Positions 1 to 9,095 are shown, counted from the first letter of the stretch. The stretch is 64,000 nucleotides of DNA from CAZYFH01 sp965249175 (GCA_965249175.1 OZ252227.1:3162001-3226000); one strand, 5' to 3'. The notes: generated from the sequence alone by a model not told the origin. Numbers and translations are program-made.

Positions 1-2153
1 AGCCCGCCGAACGAGGCGTAGGCGACGGCATAGAGCCGTTCGTCGGAAAACCGTTCCTCGATCTCGGCCGCCTGTGTCGACACGTTCCTCATCGGTAGAC
101 GGGGGTCGATCCGCTGGACTGCGTCGCGCACGGCGGACGTCCATGCATCCGGCGCACCAGCGGTGCGGACGACGAAGGTGGCGGGACCAAGTGGCGATTG
201 CACGATTGACCGGTACGTCGTCGGTGGTGCGGCCGCGCGCACGTCGCGGTACTTGACGTCGCGCACGACGCCGACGATCTCGAGCTCGCTCCGTTCCTCA
301 CGGGCGAAGCCGACCCGGCGGCCGATCGGGTTGTCGAGGCCGAACAGCTCCCGCGCGGCGGTCGCGTTGATGACAGTCACGCCCGGCGCGTCTTCTCCGT
401 CCTGTGCCTCGAAGGTCCGTCCGGTCAACCGCGGGATTTCCATTGTCTCGAAAAACGTCGGGGAGACGGTCATCATGTGGGTGTCGAGCCCCTCACCATC
501 TCGTCCCTCTGCGTACACCGTGCTGATCCAGGCGCTGCCTGACAACAGCGCCAATCGTGACTGGCTGACGGATTGCACGCCCGGGAGGGCGCGAAGACCG
601 TCTGTGATGCGGTCATAGAGGCCGACCGATTGCTGGAGGTCGTATCCGCTTTGTGTCGGGTCGATCTGGAACAGCAACACGTTCACCGGGTTGAACCCGA
701 CATCGACGTCCCGCAGGTTGTCGAGCGTCCTCAGAAAGAGCCCGGCCCCGACAAGCAAGGCCAGGGAGACAGTCACTTGCGCGACGATCAAGCTGCGGCT
801 GAGCAGGGTCCGTGACTGCCCGCCCCCACGGCTATGTTCCTTGAGCGCGCCCGCCAATTCGAGTCGCGTCGCCCGAAGCGCCGGGACCAGACTGAATGCG
901 AGTCCGGTCGCGAGGCTGAGGAGCGCGACGAACCCGAAGACGCGCCAATCGAACGGGGTGGTCTGACCGAACGGCAAGAGCTGCCGCGTCCCGGCCGCGA
1001 CCCCGACGCCCAGCGCGCCGCCCGCCACCGCCAGCACGGCGCTCTCGGTCACGAGCTGCCGGATGAGCCGGCCTCTGGACGCCCCGACCGACAAGCGAAC
1101 CGCAATCTCCTTCCGGCGCGTCGCCGCACGGGACAACAACAGCGTCGCGACGTTGGCACAGACGATGAGCAACACCAACGCGACGACGACGCCCAGAATG
1201 ACCGCCTGCCGGGACGACCGAGGACTGGCATCGTAGACCCCCCGGCGCCCTGAATCGGCCAGCAGTCCGGGCACGGCCGTGAGGTCTTGGTTCCCCGACT
1301 CTCCTCGCTGATCCGGGGTCAGCTGCTCGAGATAGGAGGCGATGCCGGACTGCGCGGTGGCGCGGAAGATCCCATCGAGGTTGCCCTCCACCTGAGCGGG
1401 TGTCACACCGGGCCGCATCCGCCCCATGATCTGCAGCCACCACCAGGTCGCGTCGGCCAGCCGGTCTTCACCCTCTGGCTGCCGGTAGGTCGACAGCGGC
1501 AGATGCAGGTCGGCGGGCTCGCCCGCGGGGCGCAGGACGCCGGTGTAGCTGGCAGGGAGCACCCCGACGATTGTCGTCGGTGTGTCGTTGACCCGAATCA
1601 GCGTCCCGACCACATTGGGATCGAGGCCAAATCGCCGCTCCCAGAACGGATGGCTGAGCACCGCGACCGGGTCGGCTCCCAAGCGATCGTCTGCGACAGT
1701 GACGACCCGACCGATGCGCGCTCCGATTCCGAGCAGGTCGAAGTAGCCGCCCGTCGCCGTGAAGCCGGAGCCTATCTCGGCTCGGCCATCGATGACGAGA
1801 TTCAGTGCTCGGGTCGGCGCCGATGCGAACATACCCTCGAGCGTGTCGTTCCCGTCCCGCAGCGCTTCGAATATGCGGTAGGAGAAGGACGCCGAGACCC
1901 GATCCCCGGCCACCGTCTCGCCGGTGTAGCCGTAGCCGCTCACGTTGCGGGCCGCATCGTTGTCGCCGGCCCAGCGCAGCCGCACGAGCGTATTCGGGTC
2001 GGGGACGGAGATCGTCTTGAGATGCAGTCCGTTGACCGCGCTGAACAACGCGGTGTTGGCGCCGATACCGAGGGCAAGGGACACGAGAACGACGAGGGTC
2101 CATCCTTTGGCCTTCAGCAGGACGCGGACCGCGTGTCGCAGGTCTCGTAGCAT
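1..2153 (-). CDS. ADOP/MacB-family ABC transporter permease (3' end outside window)
   Basis: Open for 717 codons from ATG 2153 to the window edge without a stop, so the C-terminus (perhaps 80 residues by family length) is missing. The protein starts MLRDLRHAVRVLLKAKGW, followed by a first membrane segment (about residues 18-40), a MacB-like periplasmic core with a 'VLSHPFWERRFG' stretch, then an FtsX-like membrane block with 'LLLSRAATRRKEIAVRLSVG'. A second periplasmic core and the start of a second FtsX block follow. This two-half layout is that of the acidobacterial duplicated orphan permeases (ADOP). Such proteins are thought to work in efflux or export with an unlinked ATPase; the substrate is unknown. 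No ATPase is visible. It is divergent from the next gene. Confidence 0.9.
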   Translation of the reverse strand, partial: MLRDLRHAVRVLLKAKGWTLVVLVSLALGIGANTALFSAVNGLHLKTISVPDPNTLVRLRWAGDNDAARNVSGYGYTGETVAGDRVSASFSYRIFEALRDGNDTLEGMFASAPTRALNLVIDGRAEIGSGFTATGGYFDLLGIGARIGRVVTVADDRLGADPVAVLSHPFWERRFGLDPNVVGTLIRVNDTPTTIVGVLPASYTGVLRPAGEPADLHLPLSTYRQPEGEDRLADATWWWLQIMGRMRPGVTPAQVEGNLDGIFRATAQSGIASYLEQLTPDQRGESGNQDLTAVPGLLADSGRRGVYDASPRSSRQAVILGVVVALVLLIVCANVATLLLSRAATRRKEIAVRLSVGASRGRLIRQLVTESAVLAVAGGALGVGVAAGTRQLLPFGQTTPFDWRVFGFVALLSLATGLAFSLVPALRATRLELAGALKEHSRGGGQSRTLLSRSLIVAQVTVSLALLVGAGLFLRTLDNLRDVDVGFNPVNVLLFQIDPTQSGYDLQQSVGLYDRITDGLRALPGVQSVSQSRLALLSGSAWISTVYAEGRDGEGLDTHMMTVSPTFFETMEIPRLTGRTFEAQDGEDAPGVTVINATAARELFGLDNPIGRRVGFAREERSELEIVGVVRDVKYRDVRAAAPPTTYRSIVQSPLGPATFVVRTAGAPDAWTSAVRDAVQRIDPRLPMRNVSTQAAEIEERFSDERLYAVAYASFGG

Positions 2154-2282
2154 GGGGGACGAAAGGCAGCGTAGAAGGATGACCGACCACGTGTCCACCG
2201 CCCCGCGAGAGAACTTTCCGGCGGCCGGGTGCGTTCTATCGTGTGAGGACGAGTCCGACCACGTCGGTCTGAGGAGTTGAGG

Positions 2283-3509
2283 ATGCGCGCAAACAGGACG
2301 ACCACCGGGCTGACCCTACTGGCGACGTTGGCGGTGATCACCGTGTTTGCCACACGGGCCGACGCCCAAGACACGTGGACCGCGAGGCGGGGCTGGGACC
2401 CGGATGCTGTGCGTCTGCGCCTCAAGGTCGCGGATGGCCACGGCGATTCGCGGATCCGCGTCACGGTGGACGCCAGCCAGCTGCAGGGGCTGGATCCCGC
2501 CGACCTCACGGCCTGGAGCGCAGAGCTGGCCTTCGAGTGGTCACGCGACGCAGGCACCCTGTTCTTCGAGGGGCGGCGCGGGTGGTTCTCGCCGCCATCG
2601 GGGACGTTGACGTTCCAGCCGAACGCCGCGTTCGTGCAGCACCTAGAGGACGCCGGCCACGACGAGCCGACAGTCGCCGAGCTCCTGCGCCTCGCGATTC
2701 ATGACGTGTCCGGTCGCTACGTCGCCCGCCTCAGCGAGCTGGGCTATCGCAACCTCGAGGACGTCGTGCGTCTCACTGTGCACGGCGTGACACTCGACTA
2801 CGTCGGTGCGCTGCAAGAACTGGGCTACCGGCCAAGCATCGACGACGTGATTCGACTTCATGTGCACGGCGTCGGCGCGGGCAGAGTCCGCGAGTTCGCC
2901 CAGTTGGGCTTGATGGACATCCCGGTCGATGACGTCGTCCGGCTCTACACCCACGGGGTTGATCCGCCGTATGTGCGCGCCATGGCCGATCTCGGATACG
3001 GCCCGTCGGACCTTGACCGTGTGATCAGGCTCTATGTGCACGGGATCAACCCGACCTACGCCGCCGAGCTGCGCGACACCGGCTACCCAACCCTGTCGGT
3101 CGACGAGCTGATCCAAGTGCACGTGCACGGCCTGCGCGTCGGCTACGTCAGCGCGATGGCCGAGGTCGGGCCGGCCAACCTGTCGGTGAACGAGATCATC
3201 GGCCTCCACACGCATGGCGTCGATCCCGAGTTCGCGGGGACCCTGGTCGCCCTGGGCTACAACCAGCTCGAGGATCTGACTGCACTCAAGGTCCACGGCG
3301 TGCAGCCTCGCGACGTCGCTGAGCTTCACGCTTTGGGCCATGACGCGCTGAGCGCGGATGAGGTGATCACATTGCACATTCACGGCATTGGCCCGGCCTT
3401 CCTGCGCGCGCTTGTGGACGCGGGCTACGACGATCTCAGCGTGGACGAGCTCGTCGACATCAAGATCCGCGGCATCGCGGACGTCCTCCTCCGCCGCGCG
3501 GTCGCCTGA
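2283..3509 (+). CDS. secreted HGV tandem-repeat protein
   Basis: 408 residues. ATG 2283 is chosen because GAGGAG (2271-2276) sits 6 nt upstream; an in-frame TTG at 2277 directly abuts that site. A signal peptide ends near residue 28 (ATRADA). Residues about 30-130 are non-repetitive. From about residue 140 to the end there are nine full units and one partial unit of 27-29 residues, with consensus VHGVxxxYVxxLxxLGYxxLSVDDVIxL. The 'HGV' and 'LGY' positions are best conserved. Similar repeats occur in acidobacterial and planctomycete proteins, sometimes beside BlaR/M56-type sensors, which suggests a binding or scaffold role; no function is proven. Divergent from the permease gene and followed by PadR. 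Confidence 0.85.
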   Translation: MRANRTTTGLTLLATLAVITVFATRADAQDTWTARRGWDPDAVRLRLKVADGHGDSRIRVTVDASQLQGLDPADLTAWSAELAFEWSRDAGTLFFEGRRGWFSPPSGTLTFQPNAAFVQHLEDAGHDEPTVAELLRLAIHDVSGRYVARLSELGYRNLEDVVRLTVHGVTLDYVGALQELGYRPSIDDVIRLHVHGVGAGRVREFAQLGLMDIPVDDVVRLYTHGVDPPYVRAMADLGYGPSDLDRVIRLYVHGINPTYAAELRDTGYPTLSVDELIQVHVHGLRVGYVSAMAEVGPANLSVNEIIGLHTHGVDPEFAGTLVALGYNQLEDLTALKVHGVQPRDVAELHALGHDALSADEVITLHIHGIGPAFLRALVDAGYDDLSVDELVDIKIRGIADVLLRRAVA

Positions 3510-3618
3510 CTGGCCGCACGGACGGCCACAACCGCGCGCTCGCTCCTGCCGCTGCGCATCTTCTCGAGGGCGCACCACCCAGTGCGCCTTGTCGATCACC
3601 GAGTGACGGCCTTGACTT

Positions 3619-3660
3619 ACATAGCAGTTCTACGCATCATTATGCATAGAAGTTCTATGT
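3619..3660. promoter_or_regulatory. 42-bp palindrome, probable PadR operator
   Basis: An imperfect palindrome centred between 3639 and 3640: ACATAG..TTCTA..GCAT on the left mirrors ATGC..TAGAA..CTATGT on the right, with about 34 of 42 positions symmetric. A TTGACT -35-like box (3612-3617) lies just upstream. The palindrome overlaps the likely padR start codon (3657). PadR regulators commonly bind inverted repeats in their own promoters, so autorepression is the natural reading. Confidence 0.7.
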
Positions 3661-4016
3661 ATCTAGAGTCGTCTAATCACGGCCCGTCGAAGGACCTCGT
3701 GGCCGCCTCCGCGACGCCGTTGATTCTTGCGATCCTGCGCCACGGCGACAGCTATGGCTACGACATCATTCGTCGGGTCCGCGAGCTGTCGGGCGGCCGG
3801 ATGGAATGGGCCGACGGCATGCTCTATCCGATTTTGCACAGGCTGGAAAAGAAACGGTTGATCAAGGCCTACGGGGGCCAATCGCCGAGCGGTCGGCGGC
3901 GCAAGTACTACGGGATTACCGATGCGGGCAGGCTGGCGCTCTCGGAACATCGCCAAAACTGGCACGACGTGAGCGAGATGCTCCAGACACTCGACAAGGG
4001 GGCGCCCAATGTTTGA
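3657..4016 (+). CDS. PadR-family transcriptional regulator
   Basis: 119 residues from ATG 3657; an upstream in-frame ATG at 3642 is also possible. The core 'SKDLVAASATPLILAIL', 'GDSYGYDIIRRV', 'MEWADGMLYPILHRLEKK' and 'RRRKYYGITDAG' is the PadR winged-helix domain in its usual order. These are small homodimeric repressors that often control adjacent permeases or transporters. The last 8 bp overlap the next gene, so the two are almost certainly cotranscribed and translationally coupled. The start lies inside a palindrome, and no clear Shine-Dalgarno is present, so a leaderless transcript is possible. Confidence 0.92.
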   Translation: MYLESSNHGPSKDLVAASATPLILAILRHGDSYGYDIIRRVRELSGGRMEWADGMLYPILHRLEKKRLIKAYGGQSPSGRRRKYYGITDAGRLALSEHRQNWHDVSEMLQTLDKGAPNV

Positions 4017-4530
4017 TCTAGAACGCGAGCTCAAGACCTGGTCGCGCGCCGTGCTCCCGGCGGGCTGCCGCAATGAGGACGAGCGTCGCGCCGAGCTCGA
4101 GGACCATCTGAGCTGTGAAATCGAGGCGTTGCAGAAGGGCGGCCTGACGACCGAGCAGGCTTATAGAGCCGCCATCGACCACATGGGGGAACAGACGCGA
4201 CTCGCGAAGGAGTTCGCCAAGAACCGGAGCCTGCTCTCGACGCTCTGCCTCATTGAAGGAGAACACATGCGAGACGATTCGAACAGGCCGCTGATGAGGT
4301 CGGCGAAGCTGGGCGGCGTGATCATTGGCCAGTCCATCGTGTGGGCCGTGGTGATGCTGGCGGTTTCTGCCGAATTATCGGACACGCAACTCAAGCCCAT
4401 CGTCATCCAGTGGTTGACGGCGGGATGGTTCGCCAGCTTCATGCTGCCGGTCGTCTTGATGGAGGGTGGTTCGGTCAAGGCCGAGTGCGCCTGGATCGCA
4501 CGGCGTCTGGGGTTGGGTAAGACTCGATAG
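4009..4530 (+). CDS. permease-prefix-domain membrane protein
   Basis: 173 residues. Residues 1-75 (MFDLERELKTWSRAV, then 'ERRAELEDHLSCEIEAL' and 'AYRAAIDHMGE') match the helical prefix domain that often precedes ADOP permeases or stands alone beside PadR. Two hydrophobic segments (about 100-122 and 132-152) form a short membrane tail instead of a full permease. It overlaps padR by 8 bp. By context it is probably a target or partner in PadR-controlled membrane stress or transport; the actual role is unknown. Confidence 0.8.
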   Translation: MFDLERELKTWSRAVLPAGCRNEDERRAELEDHLSCEIEALQKGGLTTEQAYRAAIDHMGEQTRLAKEFAKNRSLLSTLCLIEGEHMRDDSNRPLMRSAKLGGVIIGQSIVWAVVMLAVSAELSDTQLKPIVIQWLTAGWFASFMLPVVLMEGGSVKAECAWIARRLGLGKTR

Positions 4531-4569
4531 ACCTCCCGGCTGGATCGCCGCCACCAGCGTCATGACATC

Positions 4570-5217
4570 ATGGCCGTCATGGAGACACTCACGGCAGACC
4601 CGATCGTCCTCGAGGTGGTCACGGACTACGTGTGACCGTGGTGCTACCTCAGTACCGGGCGTATTGAGCGGCTACGGGAACAGTTCGAGATCACGGTGCG
4701 GTGGGTGTTCTTCCCGCTGCATCCTGACACGCCACCGGAGGGACAGTCGCTCGACGACCTGTTCGCGGGTCGGGGTGTAGACCTCGCGGCGATGCACCGC
4801 CGGATGGCCGATCTGATGCGCGCTGAGGGGCTCCCCTACGGTGAACGGACGCACACCTACAACAGTCGCCTCGCCCAAGAGCTCGGCACATGGGCGGACA
4901 CCCGGGGTGTACAGGCCATCCATGACGTCCTGTATCGCGCGTACTTCGTGGACAATCGCAATATCGCCGACATCGATGAGCTGGTCCGGTTGGCCGAGTC
5001 TGCGGGGTTGCTGCCGGACGAGGCGCGGGAGGTGTTGGTCGAGCGGCGCTCAAAGGAGGCCGTGGACGCCGACTGGGCAAAGACGCGGCGCTACGGCATC
5101 ACGGGCGTCCCGACGTTCGTCGCTGGCAATCGCGCCGTCGTGGGAGCCCAATCGTCCGAGGTGCTCGAGCAGCTTGTCACCACTGCCGGCGCGGCGCGTT
5201 CCCGACCATCGCCCTGA
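4570..5217 (+). CDS. FrnE/DsbA-family oxidoreductase, putative selenoprotein (UGA at 4633-4635)
   Basis: Read with UGA as selenocysteine this is a 215-residue thioredoxin-fold protein. The N-terminus 'VLEVVTDYV' leads into UGA-PWCYLS, exactly where FrnE-like DsbA proteins have the CPWC redox motif, so the UGA replaces the first, nucleophilic Cys. The frame stays open after it: 'RWVFFPLHPDTPPEG', a helical insertion, then 'GITGVPTFVAGNRAVVGAQ' with the cis-Pro loop (VPT) and GAQ signature, both family hallmarks. The length is normal for the family. An 8-bp hairpin follows the UGA (4648-4668). ATG 4579 is an alternative start; neither has a strong ribosome site. If UGA is read as stop, only 21 residues are made and the gene is dead. 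The intact downstream frame argues against simple decay. Confidence 0.8.
4648..4668 (+). promoter_or_regulatory. candidate bacterial SECIS hairpin
   Basis: CTCAGTAC (4648-4655) pairs with GTATTGAG (4661-4668) in eight consecutive pairs, one of them G-U. They enclose the 5-nt loop CGGGC (4656-4660). The loop begins 20 nt after the UGA and has G as its second base. Bacterial SECIS elements are short hairpins inside the coding region just downstream of UGA, with a G at the start of the apical loop, so position and shape both fit. Binding by SelB is inferred. Confidence 0.72.
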
Positions 5218-5277
5218 TGTGCGGCGGCCGATCCCGGTACGCGACGGCATCGGCGAGGCGTTGGGACGGACACACAC

Positions 5278-5586
5278 GTGAGGACGCGAGCACCCATCGG
5301 CTACCTGACCTTGGCACTGTTCCAGGGCGGCCTGCTAACCGTACTCGGTCTTTTCGCCGGGATACTCTATGCGTTCGTTGGGCTTGTCATCGATGCGCTC
5401 GTCAGTGCGGGGTGGATCACCTGCGCGGAGACGCCGGGACTTGGATTTGGCACGGTGCTCGCGTTTCTTGCACTCATCGGCATGCCACTCGTGTTCGGGG
5501 GCTTCGGGTTCGTCGCGGGTCTGATCGAAGCGGGTCTCTACAACGTGTGTGTGCGTTGGATTGGTGGGCGGCGAAAGCCGTCGTGA
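5278..5586 (+). CDS. small membrane protein, DUF3566-like
   Basis: 102 residues from GTG 5278. There are two strongly hydrophobic segments (about residues 10-40 and 58-85), and the protein ends 'LYNVCVRWIGGRRKPS'. The ending 'LYN..ARWxGG' resembles small transmembrane proteins of the DUF3566 type. Function unknown. It starts 60 bp after the FrnE-like gene on the same strand and could share its transcript. Confidence 0.6.
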   Translation: MRTRAPIGYLTLALFQGGLLTVLGLFAGILYAFVGLVIDALVSAGWITCAETPGLGFGTVLAFLALIGMPLVFGGFGFVAGLIEAGLYNVCVRWIGGRRKPS

Positions 5587-5650
5587 CTTCATCCTCCCCT
5601 TCGACGTTGCCAGATTCAAGAACTCCGCGACCTCGACGCGGCGGGACACG

Positions 5651-6873
5651 ATGAGCCGTCCAGGTTCGCCAGCGCCGCCGCCGATCGAAGCCGACCACCC
5701 GACGGCTCCCACACCTGCGGAGGCTTCGCCGGGGCTACGGCTACGCAGCATCGGTTTTCGCGCAATGCTCGTGTACTTCGTGTTGTACACGTTTCCATTC
5801 CCCCTCAGCTACGTGCCGCTCGTCGGTGGCGGGATCGCGGGCGGCGTCGACACGGCGTGGAAGACGCTCGCGCCTTGGGCTGGCATGCCGTTTCTACCTC
5901 GGGCTGACGATGCTCACCTACGGCTTCGCCAAGATCCTGCCAAACCAGATGCCTTTCCCCACCCTGGACAGCCTGCTGACCCCCTACGCAGAATCCTCGC
6001 CAATTGGGCTCGTGTGGAGGTTTATCGGGGTCTCGCCCGCGTACAGCGTCTTCGCCGGGCTCGGGGAGACCATCGGCGGCCTGTTGGTGTTCTTCCGGCA
6101 CACGCGCGCCCTCGGGGCCGCCGTGCTCATTGCCGTACTGGCGAACGTGGTGGTGGTCAATTTCGCGTACGACGTGCCGGTGAAGCTCTACTCGAGCCAT
6201 CTCCTGCTCATGGCGCTCGCGGTTCTGCTGGTCGATCGCCGGCGACTGCTCGCCGTGTTCGTGCTGAACCGGCCGGCGCCCGCGGCGGACCTCCGGCCGC
6301 TCCTACCGCGGGCCGCACATGGCGGGCCAGGTCGGCACGGTGCTGTTCCTTGGGTGGATTGTGTCGATAGAGGTCGCCGGCGGTCTGGAGAGATATCGCA
6401 CGTTCGGCAACGGTCGCCAGCGGCCGGAGCTGTGGGGCATTCATGACGTCGACTCCTTCGTCAAGGATGGCCGGGAGGTGCCGGCCCTGCTGACGGATAC
6501 GACGCGTTGGCGGGCGCTCGTCATCGACCGGGCCCTGCCGATGCAGCTGGGACCGAACGAGATACCAGGCGTCGTCGCCATATGGCAGATGGACGGCACG
6601 TTGGCACGGCATCGTGTCGAGCTGGATGAGACCGCACAGACGATCACGTTCCTCCCGCGCGCGCGGGACTCCACGACGAACCCACCCGGTAAGGAGCCAG
6701 CACGGCCGCCCGACACGCTCAGATACGAACGGCCAGAGGACGGTATCCTGACGCTCAGCGGCACATGGGAGGGCGGCGAGGTCGACATCCGCCTCCGCGA
6801 ACGGAACATCGACGATCTCCTGCTCGTCGGGCGCGGCTTCCGCTGGATCAGCGAGTTCCCCGACAACCGCTAG
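5651..6873 (+). pseudogene. decayed DoxX-like membrane protein
   Basis: Three reading frames must be joined to recover one protein. Frame 1 (5651 to about 5880) gives 'MLVYFVLYTFPFPLSYVP' and 'LAPWAG'. Frame 2 (about 5885-6305) gives 'RFYLGLTMLTYGFAKILP', 'SPIGLVWRFIGVSPAY' and 'YDVPVKLYSSHLLLM'. Frame 3 (about 6319-6873) gives 'GWIVSIEVAGGLERYRTFG' and ends 'ISEFPDNR'. From recall of the intact family (about 400 residues), around 80 residues between LAPWAG and RFYLG are missing and a second frameshift lies near 6305. So this gene carries an internal deletion plus a frameshift. Intact relatives are multi-pass membrane proteins of the DoxX group. Confidence 0.8.
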
Positions 6874-6887
6874 GAGCCGTCCCGCGC

Positions 6888-7535
6888 TCACCCACCAACG
6901 GTGAGCGGGGCCTGGCAATCGGTCTCGGCCCGGACATCGAGCGGCCACCAGCTCGCGAAGTCGCCGTCGGACGCGGCGATTGGCACCACCAGCGCCAATC
7001 GGCCAGGCTCGAACGACGCCGCTGGGTCGTCGGCGGCATGCCGGCGTGCCAGGTTCCCGCGAAACCGGTCGACGTCCGGCGCGTCGAACAGCGCGAAGTA
7101 GAGCTGCCGCGGCCTCCCGTCGACCGTCTCGCGCGCGACGCCGATGCAGACCGGCGTCGGCGTCGCGTCGGAGAGACCGGCCGCCTCGGCCGCCGCGAGG
7201 ATGTCGTCGGGCGAGAAGACCGTCCCGAGCGTGTCTCGATACTCCGTGTGCAGCACGATCGGTATCGACGCCTCCACCGGCGAGGTCATCGACTCCATGG
7301 TCCTGGTGAAAATCTGCTGGAAGAGCTCCGCGCGGAACTGGTCGGTCGGCTGCAACACGAGGAGCCCCGCGCCCGGGTGCATCGGACCGCTCAGCGCCAG
7401 TCGCCACTCGGCGACGACGCCGCGCTCGACGACGTAGGGCTCGGACAAGCTGCCTTGTACGGTCTGCCAGAACAGCCAGCCCAGCACGCCGGCGAGCGCC
7501 ACGATGACGACGGCCTTTCGAACGCCTTTGGCCAT
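6888..7535 (-). CDS. hypothetical protein with N-terminal membrane anchor
   Basis: 215 residues from ATG 7535. One N-terminal hydrophobic segment (about residues 8-27, 'AVVIVALAGVLGWLFWQTV') is followed by a soluble domain with no motif I recognise; two Cys are present (about 148 and 207). It lies 13 bp downstream of the MBL-fold gene on the same strand and is probably cotranscribed. The strand and frame are supported by the signal-anchor and the tight spacing. Function unknown. Confidence 0.65.
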   Translation of the reverse strand: MAKGVRKAVVIVALAGVLGWLFWQTVQGSLSEPYVVERGVVAEWRLALSGPMHPGAGLLVLQPTDQFRAELFQQIFTRTMESMTSPVEASIPIVLHTEYRDTLGTVFSPDDILAAAEAAGLSDATPTPVCIGVARETVDGRPRQLYFALFDAPDVDRFRGNLARRHAADDPAASFEPGRLALVVPIAASDGDFASWWPLDVRAETDCQAPLTVGG

Positions 7536-7548
7536 GGACTGGTCTTCC

Positions 7549-9075
7549 CTACGGCGTCTGGCTCACGAAGTCCGCGAACGCGGACATCGGACCGGGCCGA
7601 CCGTGAATGGGCACGATCGTCTCCACATCGAGCTTCAATCGCTGCAGATTTCGATAGAAGGTCCGTGCGCTGGCACTGGGATTCCCGCCGGCTCCGCTGC
7701 CGGGCACCGGCGGTGTGTAGAGGTCCGCCTCCACTACCAGCTTTGCCTTCGGGAAATACGCGATCAACATGCCCGCCGCATGATCGAGGCCTTGCACGTG
7801 GTGCAGCTCGACCAGGCGCGAATCATCGCCCAGAATGAATTTCTCGCGGACGGTCTCGTAGATATAGCCTTCCGACCACTCCTCCGGCGGATACAGCGAA
7901 AACCGGTCAGGCTCGAGCAGCCACGGCCCCGCCCTCAGCACCTCCTGGTAGTACGGGCGGTTGCCCTCGTGGGTGATCACGGTTGCGCCCTCGTGGACGT
8001 ACGTGCGGAGCCCGCCCAGGTGATCCCAATGGTGGTGCGTGTTCACGATGAATCGGATCGGCTTGTCCGGCGCGAGCCGCGTCACCTCCTCGATCACGGC
8101 GAGCGACCGCTCCTCGTTCAGTGGAGCCTCGATGACGGCCATATGGTCCTCGAACTCCACCGCGACGCTGTTGTGCGACCCTCCGCCAATCAACCAGACG
8201 CCGTCCGCAACACGTTCGGTTTCCACGAGAACCCGTGGCACGGTAGCGCCCCCCACCGCGTCCGGGACCGTGAGCGCGGCGCCGTCCACGTTGATCTGGA
8301 CATCGGTGATCGTTTCGAGACCGAACGCGTGATCGCCGCCGCTGACGTTCGGCTCGTGGGCACCATCATCGAAGTCCTGGTGCTGGTGCCAACGCATCGG
8401 GAACTGCGCCCCGCCGACATCCTGGTAGTCGGTGTAGACGGTCTCCCAATACATGTCCCCGACGACGGGATTGGGAAGCCACGTTTGCACCCGCTCGACG
8501 ACGTTCTGCTCGGTGATGGTGCCGTTCACGCGGAATCTGCCGAGCGCCATGAACGACACGACGGTCACGCGACCGCCGTACTCATTCCGCGTCACCGAGG
8601 TCACGTTGCTGGCCATCGCGCCCTTGAGGAACCCATGCGGGGTGAGGAGGATGTCGAGCATGCGTCGCTCGGACAGCTCCGGCCTGGGGATCGCGCGGCC
8701 GTCTTGGATATCCCACGCGCGCGTGCCGCTGACCAGCCACGCCCGCTGTCGCTCCCGGAGAATCGGTGCGCCGCCGCCTCGTGCGGCGTAGCTCCCTTGC
8801 CGGACGACCATCTCCTCCTTCGAGGAGCCCGTGGTGAAATCGATGGTCCGCGTGTAGCTGGCCAGCTCGAACCGCGGCCAGTCCTGATCGGGAGCGAAGT
8901 TCTGGCCGACGCCGCCGATCCACCCGGTGCCGGAATACTGGATGGACGTCATGTTCGTCACGCCCAGCGTGTCGGCGGCGGCTTCGAGGACGCTGCGCGC
9001 ATCCTGCGCCGCGGCCGGGCTGGCCATCACGACGACGGCGGCAACGACGAGTCCGGCGACTGCGCGCCTTGCCAT
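7549..9075 (-). CDS. secreted MBL-fold metallo-hydrolase
   Basis: 508 residues with a cleavable signal peptide (ends near 'SPAAAQDA', about residue 24). Residues 25-270 form an N-terminal domain found in acidobacterial MBL proteins. From about residue 285 a metallo-beta-lactamase fold follows: 'VNTHHHWDHLGG' is the metal-binding HxHxDH motif, 'HHVQGLDHAAGMLIAYF' carries a later His, 'VEADLYTPP' supplies the bridging Asp position, and 'IVPIHGRPG' the last His. The substrate cannot be predicted from the motifs. It lies upstream of the small anchored protein and 20 bp downstream of the propeller gene, suggesting a three-gene minus-strand unit. Confidence 0.88.
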   Translation of the reverse strand: MARRAVAGLVVAAVVVMASPAAAQDARSVLEAAADTLGVTNMTSIQYSGTGWIGGVGQNFAPDQDWPRFELASYTRTIDFTTGSSKEEMVVRQGSYAARGGGAPILRERQRAWLVSGTRAWDIQDGRAIPRPELSERRMLDILLTPHGFLKGAMASNVTSVTRNEYGGRVTVVSFMALGRFRVNGTITEQNVVERVQTWLPNPVVGDMYWETVYTDYQDVGGAQFPMRWHQHQDFDDGAHEPNVSGGDHAFGLETITDVQINVDGAALTVPDAVGGATVPRVLVETERVADGVWLIGGGSHNSVAVEFEDHMAVIEAPLNEERSLAVIEEVTRLAPDKPIRFIVNTHHHWDHLGGLRTYVHEGATVITHEGNRPYYQEVLRAGPWLLEPDRFSLYPPEEWSEGYIYETVREKFILGDDSRLVELHHVQGLDHAAGMLIAYFPKAKLVVEADLYTPPVPGSGAGGNPSASARTFYRNLQRLKLDVETIVPIHGRPGPMSAFADFVSQTP

Positions 9076-9095
9076 GGTTGTCCCTCCCGTCGCAC

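Noticed and set aside
2643..3599. 318-codon minus-strand frame opposite the HGV-repeat protein
   Set aside because: Mirror frame of the repeat gene; its apparent repeats are the complement of the plus-strand repeats.
4633..4635. UGA as a simple nonsense mutation
   Set aside because: Not fully excluded, but the exact position at the redox Cys, the hairpin in SECIS position and the undamaged downstream frame make selenocysteine the better reading.
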